The notes: generated from the sequence alone by a model not told the origin. A stretch of 5,729 nt of DNA from an uncultured Ruminococcus sp. (GCA_947177345.1 CAMWUB010000115.1:1-5729); one strand, 5' to 3'; counted from the first letter of the stretch, positions 1 to 5,574 are shown. A program made the numbers and translations.

Positions 1-1
1 C

Positions 2-616
2 GGCGATAAATGCGGATTCAAGGATATTATAACCGTAGACGGTGAACGTCTTAATATGCCTCGTAAGAAAAATTTTGTCTATATCATGCTTAATAAGCCT
101 CGTGGTTACGTGACAACCGTTTCCGACGAACTCGACAGGCGTTGTGTAATGGATTTGCTTGACGGCGTTGAAGAACGTGTATACCCAGTCGGCAGACTCG
201 ACAGAAATTCAGAGGGGTTATTGCTTTTCACCAATGACGGCGAATTTGCTAATAATATCATGCACCCGAGCAGGCATATATCTAAAACTTACCGTGTGAC
301 CGTCCGTCCGGATATTTCTGACGAACAGCTTGTTAAACTTTCGGAGGGCGTGGAAATCGACGGCAGAAAAACTCTTCCGGCAAGCGTGGTTGTCAAGGAA
401 AAACAACAGGGTCGTGTTGTACTTCTGATTACCATTAAAGAGGGCAGAAACAGACAAATCCGTAAAATGTGCGAAGCCGTTGGTCTCGAAGTCGCTCGCC
501 TGAGACGTATAAGCATAGGACCTCTTAAACTCGGTATGCTGAAGCCGTCCGCATGGCGTGAACTTACTGCCGATGAACTCCGTGCAATCCGTAACGCCAT
601 AGGTAAGGAGAATTAA
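2..616 (+). CDS. rluB: RluB/RsuA-family rRNA pseudouridine synthase, 5' end outside window
   Basis: This enzyme isomerises a uridine in rRNA to pseudouridine; RluB members act on helix 89/90 of 23S rRNA in the large subunit. The frame is open from base 2 with no stop. The 18 residues before the first ATG (base 56) contain the D-I-I-T-V-D-G end of an N-terminal S4 RNA-binding domain, so that ATG is internal and the gene begins left of the window. Visible motifs are VYIMLNKPRGYVTT after the S4 domain, VGRLDRNSEGLLLFTNDG with the catalytic Asp at bases 200-202, KTYRVTV, and the C-terminal EGRNRQIRKMCEAVGL signature followed by LRRISIGPLKLGML. About 204 residues are visible; the family is about 240, so only about 40 are missing. 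The family call is very secure. RluB rather than RsuA is inferred from the sequence style and Firmicutes distribution. The next gene starts 1 bp after the stop, so the two are probably co-transcribed. Confidence 0.95.
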   Translation, partial: GDKCGFKDIITVDGERLNMPRKKNFVYIMLNKPRGYVTTVSDELDRRCVMDLLDGVEERVYPVGRLDRNSEGLLLFTNDGEFANNIMHPSRHISKTYRVTVRPDISDEQLVKLSEGVEIDGRKTLPASVVVKEKQQGRVVLLITIKEGRNRQIRKMCEAVGLEVARLRRISIGPLKLGMLKPSAWRELTADELRAIRNAIGKEN

Positions 617-617
617 A

Positions 618-974
618 ATGCTTGAAATCCGTGAAAATGTTTCCCATAAAGGTTACGACTTCAAAGCCGATAACGTCCATATTACAGAAGCTTTTGAAAA
701 TAATAAAGTCACCGGATATATTACCTACTCCTATGAATCAGACCGGACTATAGTTCACGGTATCGACGACGGCGGTGACCTCTTTTTATGTGACGGTCTT
801 GTGCGGTCAGTCATTTTCAAGAGTACCCTGAAAGGTATCGGCACGCTTGTCTTTGATACCGCTGACTGTCGGGAAAACCTCCGGAAACTTAAGTTTATTA
901 CCGGTGACTGTCAGACGGTAGAAAATATTGACCGCTTCATGAATGGCTGTTCTGACTGCAAACATAAAAATTAA
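618..974 (+). CDS. Small GNAT-like protein, function unknown
   Basis: A 118-residue soluble protein with a good ribosome binding site (AAGGAG, 605-610, 7 nt before ATG) inside the end of the pseudouridine synthase gene, which implies translation in series. Its layout resembles a shortened GNAT acetyltransferase fold: a strand near residues 31-39 (VTGYITYSY), a strand and turn near 44-58 (IVHGIDDGGDLFLCDG), a helix at 59-72 (GLVRSVIFKSTLKGI), a strand at 75-80 (TLVFD), then a helix and strand ending in LRKLKFI. The usual CoA-binding loop (R/Q-x-x-G-x-G/A) is not intact; its place is taken by CDGLVRS, so acetyl transfer is doubtful. The C-terminus carries Cys at 111 and 114 (NGCSDCKHKN), a possible but unproven metal or redox pair. 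The fold assignment rests on pattern recognition only. No substrate can be inferred from the neighbours. Confidence 0.75.
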   Translation: MLEIRENVSHKGYDFKADNVHITEAFENNKVTGYITYSYESDRTIVHGIDDGGDLFLCDGLVRSVIFKSTLKGIGTLVFDTADCRENLRKLKFITGDCQTVENIDRFMNGCSDCKHKN

Positions 975-975
975 A

Positions 976-1000
976 AATTTATAATTAATAATTATAAATT
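976..1000. repeat. AT-only perfect inverted repeat upstream of metA
   Basis: Two 11-nt arms, AATTTATAATT and AATTATAAATT, are exact reverse complements around a 3-nt loop (AAT). The element lies between the stop of the GNAT-like gene and metA. It contains no G or C and has no T-run specific to either strand, so it is a poor intrinsic terminator. It includes TATAAT at 980-985, a possible -10 box, but I find no good -35 at 17 nt. It could be a weak promoter, a cruciform, a regulator site or one copy of a dispersed AT-rich intergenic repeat; one window cannot separate these. Confidence 0.6.
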
Positions 1001-1014
1001 ATGAATCGAAAAAG

Positions 1015-1021
1015 AAAGGGG
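1015..1021 (+). promoter_or_regulatory. Ribosome binding site that fixes the metA start
   Basis: The purine run AAAGGGG lies 9 nt before the ATG at 1031. An in-frame ATG at 1001 would place this run inside the coding sequence, has only AT-rich palindrome sequence upstream, and would add ten residues (MNRKRKGRFC) absent from MetA proteins. The 1031 start is therefore preferred. Confidence 0.8.
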
Positions 1022-1030
1022 CGATTTTGT

Positions 1031-1978
1031 ATGCCTATACGCATATCATCAGAATTACCGGCATTCAGAACGCTTGGGGAAGAAAATATTTTTGTCATGT
1101 CGAGGGAAAGGGCGGAACATCAGGATATTCGCCCATTGAAGTTCGTGATAGTGAACATCATGCCTAAAAAAATTGAAACTGAATCTCAATTAATGCGTTT
1201 ACTGAGTAATACTCCCATACAGCTTGACATTGATTTAATACAAATGGCATCGCACGTATCAAAGAACACTTCAAAGCATCATCTTGAATCTTTTTACAAA
1301 AAATTCGAGGAAATTAAAAATAATCGTTATGACGGCATGATAGTTACTGGTGCACCCGTTGAACTTCTTGAATTTGAGCAGGTTGATTACTGGGACGAAA
1401 TCACGCAGATTATGGAGTGGTCTAAAACACACGTATTTTCCTCAATGTATATCTGCTGGGCGGCACAGGCTGGATTATATTATCACTTCGGTGTACCGAA
1501 ACATACTCTTGATAAAAAAATGTTCGGAATTTTTCCGCATCATACGGAAGTTGAAAACTGTCGTATTCTATGCGGTTTCGACGACGTTTTTTTTGTACCG
1601 CACTCACGGAACACGGAGGTAAGGCGTGAGGATATAGAAAAAGTTTCACAGTTGCAGATACTCACTTCTTCGGAAATTTCCGGTGTTCATATTGTCGCCA
1701 ACAGAAACGGCAGGCAGTATTTTATTACCGGTCATTCTGAATATGACCGTGATACAATCGCTAATGAATATTTCCGTGATGTCGCAAAGGGGCTTGACAT
1801 TCAGATACCGTATAACTATTTTCCGGACGATAATCCCGAAAATACGCCGGTTTTTTCGTGGAGATGTACCGCAAATCTAATGTTTTCAAACTGGCTGAAT
1901 TATTGTGTATATCAGAAAACACCGTATAATCTCGAAGAATTAGCCATCCGTAACTGGAACTGGCAGACTGACCTTTAA
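1031..1978 (+). CDS. metAA: Homoserine O-acetyltransferase MetA (MetAA)
   Basis: Cytoplasmic enzyme of methionine biosynthesis that acylates the hydroxyl of L-homoserine, the committed step towards homocysteine. Started at 1031 the protein is 315 residues and begins MPIRI, the usual MetA N-terminus. With this numbering the family's catalytic residues fall on their canonical positions: Cys142 (YICWAAQAG), His235 and Glu237 (ITGHSEYD). Residue 111 is Glu (TGAPVELLEF). Published work on MetA enzymes links Glu111 to acetyl-CoA and Gly111 to succinyl-CoA, so homoserine O-acetyltransferase is the better name even though many annotations of this family say O-succinyltransferase. No methionine-type riboswitch or T-box fits in the 56-bp gap upstream. 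The downstream membrane-protein gene is coupled through a ribosome binding site overlapping the metA stop. Codons 186-190 contain a run of eight T (1587-1594). Confidence 0.96.
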   Translation: MPIRISSELPAFRTLGEENIFVMSRERAEHQDIRPLKFVIVNIMPKKIETESQLMRLLSNTPIQLDIDLIQMASHVSKNTSKHHLESFYKKFEEIKNNRYDGMIVTGAPVELLEFEQVDYWDEITQIMEWSKTHVFSSMYICWAAQAGLYYHFGVPKHTLDKKMFGIFPHHTEVENCRILCGFDDVFFVPHSRNTEVRREDIEKVSQLQILTSSEISGVHIVANRNGRQYFITGHSEYDRDTIANEYFRDVAKGLDIQIPYNYFPDDNPENTPVFSWRCTANLMFSNWLNYCVYQKTPYNLEELAIRNWNWQTDL

Positions 1979-1989
1979 GGAGAATCCAC

Positions 1990-2520
1990 ATGAACAACGA
2001 TTTTTTTTATGACGAAAAGCCGGAAATATCCGATAAAATGCCAGAATCCTTAAAAACCGGACTCGCAACGGCATCATTTATAATAAGTATGGTGAATCTG
2101 TTGTTTTTCGGAATGGTTTTCAGTTTTGTGACAGCTCCGGTTGCGATTGTACTGGCTATATTGTCACTGGTGAGGCATCAGGGCGGTAAGCCTTTCGCAA
2201 TAGTGAGTATAGTAATTTCCGTTGTATCGCTTGTGATTTTTACTCTTTTTACCGCATTGTTTGTGAAAATATCTCCGGATATGCAGTATTTTGTCATGAA
2301 CGATACCGCTATTATTTCCGAATTTTCGGAATCCGGTGAAATACCTGCTCAGTTTGAAAAGTATAAAGCTCCGGAATATGATAAATACTGGAATGCTATG
2401 GGTTGCGAAGACTTTGAAAGTTTTTTCCGTATTTTCATTGAATCTTACCGGAATATGAGAGGCACACCGCATAACGTTCCGGAAAGTTCCGACGACGGCG
2501 AAGAACTCGTTATATTATAG
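1990..2520 (+). CDS. DUF4190-like small integral membrane protein
   Basis: A 176-residue protein. The ribosome binding site AAGGAG (1977-1982) overlaps the metA TAA and sits 7 nt before the ATG, so it is almost certainly in the metA transcript. A short acidic N-terminus (about 1-20) is followed by a hydrophobic block: roughly 24-62, which can be one bent or two short segments, and 68-93, separated by a basic turn (LVRHQGGKPFAIVSIV). This arrangement, with small residues in the helices and an RxxGGK-like turn, matches DUF4190-type membrane modules of Gram-positive bacteria, whose function is unknown. The rest (about 94-176) is polar, rich in Asp/Glu and aromatics, and ends in VPESSDDGEELVIL; I recognise no catalytic motif there. 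Nothing ties it to methionine transport, as it has too few membrane spans for a known Met permease. A T8 run (2001-2008) lies in codons 4-7. It ends before a bidirectional terminator. Confidence 0.85.
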   Translation: MNNDFFYDEKPEISDKMPESLKTGLATASFIISMVNLLFFGMVFSFVTAPVAIVLAILSLVRHQGGKPFAIVSIVISVVSLVIFTLFTALFVKISPDMQYFVMNDTAIISEFSESGEIPAQFEKYKAPEYDKYWNAMGCEDFESFFRIFIESYRNMRGTPHNVPESSDDGEELVIL

Positions 2521-2574
2521 AATTTTTAACAGGCGATTCACAAAAAAATTTACATACGAAACACAAAAAATTTT

Positions 2575-2616
2575 AATCCGATGCAGTTACTTTTTGTTTC
2601 TGCACCGGATTTTTTT
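2575..2616. terminator. Bidirectional intrinsic terminator between convergent genes
   Basis: The arms AATCCGATGCAG (2575-2586) and CTGCACCGGATT (2600-2611) form a 12-position stem with a 13-nt T-rich loop. Read rightward, one A-C mismatch interrupts the stem and T7 (2610-2616) follows, suiting the end of the metA transcript. Read leftward, the same position becomes a G-U wobble and a T6 tract (complement of 2565-2570) follows after four A, suiting the end of the deacetylase gene. The deacetylase stop codon abuts the hairpin. Confidence 0.88.
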
Positions 2617-3485
2617 CATGAATTATTCATTATCAACTGCATATACTCGCCTGTGGAATATAATCCGCTCCGGTTATAGCGGTTCAGACCATACAGACAA
2701 TCAGGGTCATGGGTTATGTAGTTAGGTTTTTCGGTACAGGTCAGTGTTATTGTGAATCCTAATTCACGGATTAACGGCATAGCCTCCGGACTTCTAAATC
2801 CGAACGGATACGCAAATACTATCGGAAGTTTTCCGGTATGCTGATGTATTTCATTCTGTAACCTGCTCAGGTCATTATTCAGAAGTTCCATGTATGTGCT
2901 TTCCGATTCGTTCTGATTTTTAGCACACCCCTGACGCTCACCACGGAACGAGTGCATATTATATGTATGATTTCCTATTTCAACGTGTCCGGAATCTGTC
3001 AACTTTTCAATATCTTCCCACGTGAGATACGAATAAGCCGGAATATGCGGGTCATTTACCGCTGTCACGTCCGTATACTGTCCTACTACTGAAACAATCG
3101 CATTCATATCGTATTTTTCGAGAATCGGCAGAACTTCCGAAAGATTATTATAACAACCGTCGTCAAGCGTAATCATGACAGGTTTTTCCGGAAGATTTCC
3201 GATATTATTGACGTAGTCCGTCAACTGCTGGGCGGTCACGGAAGTATAACCATTTTCCGCAAGCCATAATAAATCATTCTCGAACTGTTCCGGAGTTACT
3301 ATATATTCTTCCGGTGTGTCGCCGTATACGCTATGATACATGATTACAGGAAGAAATATTCCGGAATCCGCTGACGAACTGAAAAAATTTCTTCCGGCAA
3401 AGAAAAACATAGCACATATCGAAAATACAACCGCATCCAGTAACAAAAGACTTAAAAAACGCTTTAGACTTCTGCATTCATACAT
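2616..3485 (-). CDS. Membrane-anchored polysaccharide deacetylase (NodB domain, CE4)
   Basis: A 289-residue extracytoplasmic enzyme likely to remove acetyl groups from N-acetylated sugars of peptidoglycan or another surface glycan. The start is supported by GAGGTGA (3498-3492) 6 nt upstream. Residues 11-31 form a hydrophobic signal anchor after a short basic N-terminus, with no lipobox. The NodB domain follows: strand LPVIMYHSV (45-53), motif 1 ITLDDG with the Asp pair 108-109, motif 2 GNHTYNMHS with metal-binding His173 and His178, and motif 3 FAYPFG (224-229). All three CE4 metal/active-site elements are present, so activity is expected. The form (YHSV, TPEQFENDLLWLAENGYTSVTAQQL) is typical of clostridial exported deacetylases and distinct from short PdaA proteins. 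The substrate is unknown. It is divergent from spoIIP, which is compatible with a sporulation or wall role but does not prove it. Confidence 0.93.
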   Translation of the reverse strand: MYECRSLKRFLSLLLLDAVVFSICAMFFFAGRNFFSSSADSGIFLPVIMYHSVYGDTPEEYIVTPEQFENDLLWLAENGYTSVTAQQLTDYVNNIGNLPEKPVMITLDDGCYNNLSEVLPILEKYDMNAIVSVVGQYTDVTAVNDPHIPAYSYLTWEDIEKLTDSGHVEIGNHTYNMHSFRGERQGCAKNQNESESTYMELLNNDLSRLQNEIHQHTGKLPIVFAYPFGFRSPEAMPLIRELGFTITLTCTEKPNYITHDPDCLYGLNRYNRSGLYSTGEYMQLIMNNS

Positions 3486-3576
3486 AAAAAATCACCTCTT
3501 TATAAATAATATGGAAATTTTTTCAGATTATGCGAATATAATTTTATCAGATTGTAAATAATAACGAGGTGAGTAA
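3486..3576. promoter_or_regulatory. Shared divergent promoter region, deacetylase / spoIIP
   Basis: This 91-bp AT-rich gap must hold the start signals for both genes. Both ribosome binding sites are GAGGTGA: 3492-3498 on the minus strand and 3566-3572 on the plus strand, 4 nt before the spoIIP ATG. TATAAT occurs at 3537-3542 on the plus strand, but the -35 position (3514-3519) does not match TTGACA. Sigma-E-like words occur on both strands, but they would put the transcription start at or inside the ribosome binding site. I see no convincing vegetative promoter for either gene, which is compatible with alternative sigma factor control. Confidence 0.45.
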
Positions 3577-4713
3577 ATGACACGTCATAAAAGAAGAAAG
3601 ATAGCCGGTATAGTAAGATTATGTATTTTACTGGGTTTTCCGCTTATGATTGCCTTTGTGATAAAGGGTATTCCGGCTATGAGGAATTTTCTCGACAAAG
3701 TGGGCAGTATCAGGATTGAAAACAGTACCGAAACTGTTATAACCGGTACTTCAGTACAGGAGACTTCCGGCACTGAAAAAACGGACAGGTTTACTACTAC
3801 ACAAGCGGTCACGGAAAAAGAACCCTCTACAGATGTTCTTACTGAAACTGAAAATCCGCTTGAAAAAACTCCGGAAAACGCTGGTGATAAACCTTATCCG
3901 ACTTCATGGACGGCAGGTGGAGCTATAATCCGCACGACTTACGGACAATACAGCGGAAACACTTTCTTTAATCTCGATAACGGCGGACAAGTCAATAATC
4001 AGAGTTCTATTCCGAATGAAACCCTTTTATCTGAAAGCCGTTGCGGTGCGGATTTCACTGTTGAAGATACTTCCGAACCGTTGGTACTTATATACCATAC
4101 TCATACAACAGAAAGTTTTGAGCCTTATGTGAGGGATTTCTATGATGCAAATTTCAATTACCGTACCACAGACGAAACTAAAAATATGGTCATGGTCGGC
4201 GATGCCATTCAGGCGGAGCTTGAGGCACAGGGAATAGGGGTAGTTCATGCACGGGATATACATGATTATCCGTCTTATAACGGTTCATACTCACGGAGCA
4301 GGGAGACTATTCTTCCGATACTCGAACAGTACCCAAGCATAAAGGTAGTGCTTGACATTCACCGTGATGCCGTCGCCGGTGAGGGTGTGGCGTATCAGCC
4401 GTATGTTGAAATAAACGGTAAGGAATCCGCACAGATTATGATAATATCCGGTTGTGATGACGGTACTTTAGGTATGCCGGATTTCATGAAGAATTTTCAT
4501 TTTGCGTGCAGACTTCAGGAACAGTTTGAAAATGATTACTCCGGATTAACAAGACCGATATTATTTGATTACCGGCATTATAATCAGGATTTGACCACTG
4601 GTAGTCTGCTTATTGAAGTCGGTTCGCACGGTAACACGCTGGAGCAGGTACAATATGCCGGTCAGCTTATAGGCAGTGCTTTAGGACGGCTTTTAAATTC
4701 AATGAAAGGGTGA
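3577..4713 (+). CDS. spoIIP: Stage II sporulation protein P, engulfment peptidoglycan hydrolase
   Basis: SpoIIP is a membrane-anchored amidase/endopeptidase of the mother cell that, with SpoIID and SpoIIM, thins septal peptidoglycan and drives engulfment of the forespore. The protein has 378 residues, near family length. It shows a basic N-terminus (MTRHKRRK), one membrane segment at about 9-29, a Ser/Thr/Glu-rich linker at about 48-105, and the catalytic domain from about 117. Key motifs are LIYHTHTTESF with His174, His176 and Glu179; TKNMVMVGDAI; VVHARDIHDYPSYNGSYSRS; VVLDIHRDAV with His262; and TGSLLIEVGSHGNTLEQ with Glu347 and Asn353. These are the conserved zinc-binding and catalytic elements of the family, so the enzyme looks intact. 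The B. subtilis neighbour gpr is absent here. A small membrane-protein gene follows 5 bp downstream. Regulation by sporulation sigma factors is expected from family knowledge, but no clear promoter is visible. Confidence 0.97.
   Translation: MTRHKRRKIAGIVRLCILLGFPLMIAFVIKGIPAMRNFLDKVGSIRIENSTETVITGTSVQETSGTEKTDRFTTTQAVTEKEPSTDVLTETENPLEKTPENAGDKPYPTSWTAGGAIIRTTYGQYSGNTFFNLDNGGQVNNQSSIPNETLLSESRCGADFTVEDTSEPLVLIYHTHTTESFEPYVRDFYDANFNYRTTDETKNMVMVGDAIQAELEAQGIGVVHARDIHDYPSYNGSYSRSRETILPILEQYPSIKVVLDIHRDAVAGEGVAYQPYVEINGKESAQIMIISGCDDGTLGMPDFMKNFHFACRLQEQFENDYSGLTRPILFDYRHYNQDLTTGSLLIEVGSHGNTLEQVQYAGQLIGSALGRLLNSMKG
4705..4712 (+). promoter_or_regulatory. Ribosome binding site that fixes the start after spoIIP
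   Basis: AAAGGGTG, followed by A, overlaps the spoIIP stop codon and lies 6 nt before the ATG at 4719. A longer reading from GTG at 4710 would place the start codon inside this site and is rejected. Confidence 0.7.
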
Positions 4714-4718
4714 TATTT

Positions 4719-5036
4719 ATGGCATTTATCAGAAAAGCGGTCAGGAAGATATTCATTTATCTTCTTCTGACCGCAGGGGTATATATGTTTCTTGAATCAA
4801 GCAGTAATTCATATAACAGAATGTCCGAAAACAAGATAACTCCGGCGAGTATCGTAATAAACGGAAAAAAAGCCTCTGTAAGCGTTCTTGATAATGAAGT
4901 GAGTTTCAGTACGGAAATTTTTTCACCGGAAAGCAGTTTCTATTATATGACTTATCTTCTTTCGCCTGATGACTTAAAAGCCATAAGTTACGGACTTATG
5001 CTTGTGAATGACATACTTCTTCATGAAACTGATTGA
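4719..5036 (+). CDS. Small single-pass membrane protein downstream of spoIIP, unknown function
   Basis: A 105-residue protein I do not recognise. It has a basic N-terminus (MAFIRKAVRK), one hydrophobic segment at about residues 11-25 (IFIYLLLTAGVYMFL), and a predicted extracytoplasmic tail of about 80 residues. The tail starts with a Ser/Asn-rich stretch, then a likely beta hairpin (ASIVINGKKASVSVLDNEVSFSTEIF, about 43-68) and a helical end (LSPDDLKAISYGLMLVNDILL). No cysteine or catalytic motif is present. Its ribosome binding site overlaps the spoIIP stop, so it is probably translated from the spoIIP transcript; a role alongside SpoIIP in the septal membrane is conceivable but is inference from position only. 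A strong hairpin lies in codons 7-19. Its last 41 bases overlap the 3' end of the opposing gene, with no terminator between them. Confidence 0.8.
   Translation: MAFIRKAVRKIFIYLLLTAGVYMFLESSSNSYNRMSENKITPASIVINGKKASVSVLDNEVSFSTEIFSPESSFYYMTYLLSPDDLKAISYGLMLVNDILLHETD
4737..4774 (+). other. Long hairpin inside the 5' coding region of the spoIIP-downstream gene
   Basis: GCGGTCAG (4737-4744) pairs exactly with CTGACCGC (4767-4774), and GAAGATA (4745-4751) with TATCTTC (4758-4764). This gives 15 base pairs, a 6-nt loop and a 2-nt (TT) bulge on the 3' side. It starts 18 nt after the first base of the start codon and has no following T-run, so it is not a standard terminator. It could slow translation, protect spoIIP mRNA ends or be a processing site. 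Confidence 0.6.
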
Positions 5037-5544
5037 GTTCACCGGAATAAATCAGTTCAGCTTCCGGAAAGTTACGGAAGTCATCAGGTTTATACAGACA
5101 GAACGGCTTTTCAAGAGGTATACCGATTTTATCCATAGTATAAGCCACAAACTGTGAACAGACAAAACTATGTTCACGTTTCCATGATATATTCAGATAA
5201 AGCGGAATAAGTCCGGTAAGATTATATGAATATGTATCACGATTATTGACAAAATGGCGGATTATCATATTATACATTTCTTTCTGTTCGTGACTTACCA
5301 GTATACGATAGATTTCACATGGTATGTAATCGAAAAGACCTAAAGTACCCTCGCCGACGATTTCACGGTTGAACGTTGCCGGTAGTGGAAACGGTGTATA
5401 AGTCCGACAAAAACTATACATTTCCGACAAGTTTATATCACCCGAAAGTGATACGTGATTATATGGTTTTTTTGTGAAGAATCTGAAAAATTTAGCTGGA
5501 TATGTACCGGTCTGAGCCACCACAAGATATATGTATTCTTTCAT
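4996..5544 (-). CDS. Papain-like (YiiX / NlpC-P60-type) protein, unknown function
   Basis: A 182-residue soluble protein without a signal peptide. The start at 5544 is supported by AGGAG (5552-5556) 7 nt upstream and by the promoter just beyond; a longer reading from 5610 would translate through that promoter. The layout resembles the permuted papain-like group: the N-terminal strand YIYLVVAQTGTYPAKFFRFFTKKPYNHVSLSGD with candidate catalytic His30, then SEMYSFCR (Glu41), a middle section with YRILVSHEQKEMYNMI, and FVCSQFVAYTMDKIGIPL with candidate nucleophile Cys129 at the head of a helix. In this group His precedes Cys in sequence, as here. Members can be cysteine peptidases, amidases or acyltransferases; substrate and role are not visible. 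Similar uncharacterised proteins occur in Clostridia. The 3' end overlaps the opposing small membrane-protein gene by 41 bp. Confidence 0.85.
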   Translation of the reverse strand: MKEYIYLVVAQTGTYPAKFFRFFTKKPYNHVSLSGDINLSEMYSFCRTYTPFPLPATFNREIVGEGTLGLFDYIPCEIYRILVSHEQKEMYNMIIRHFVNNRDTYSYNLTGLIPLYLNISWKREHSFVCSQFVAYTMDKIGIPLEKPFCLYKPDDFRNFPEAELIYSGELNQFHEEVCHSQA

Positions 5545-5551
5545 AAACTCA

Positions 5552-5556
5552 ACTCC
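5552..5556 (-). promoter_or_regulatory. Ribosome binding site that fixes the papain-like gene start
   Basis: On the minus strand AGGAG lies 7 nt before the ATG at 5544. No comparable site precedes the longer in-frame ATG at 5610, so the shorter protein is preferred. Confidence 0.8.
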
Positions 5557-5574
5557 TGAAAAAATTATAATTAA

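Noticed and set aside
56..616. Pseudouridine synthase starting at the ATG at base 56
   Set aside because: The same frame is open to the left edge and encodes the end of an S4 domain; there is no ribosome binding site before base 56. The gene is cut by the window, not short.
857..914. Imperfect direct repeat ACCGCTGACTGTC / ACCGGTGACTGTC in the GNAT-like gene
   Set aside because: Only two short copies within coding sequence, with mismatch and no regular array; chance or codon use suffices.
1001..1030. Ten-residue N-terminal extension of MetA
   Set aside because: It encodes the ribosome binding site of the true start and breaks the canonical MPIRI start and the catalytic residue numbering.
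975..1030. SAM riboswitch or T-box upstream of metA
   Set aside because: The gap is only 56 bp, is almost entirely AT, and shows no conserved riboswitch core or T-box sequence.
3506..3562. Sigma-E-like promoters: minus strand GCATAAT-N13-CATATTAT (3532-3506); plus strand GAATATA (3534-3540) with TAAATAAT (3555-3562)
   Set aside because: Both resemble the B. subtilis consensus, but the implied start sites fall at or inside the ribosome binding sites, and AT-rich DNA yields such matches by chance. Kept only as a possibility.
3492..3572. Perfect inverted repeat TCACCTC / GAGGTGA flanking the divergent region
   Set aside because: The two arms are simply the ribosome binding sites of the divergent genes, each correctly spaced from its start codon.
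1900..5000. Very frequent CCGGA / TCCGG words across the window
   Set aside because: Most fall in frame as CCG (Pro) or TCC (Ser) next to GGx or GAA codons, so codon preference explains them better than a regulatory or uptake word.
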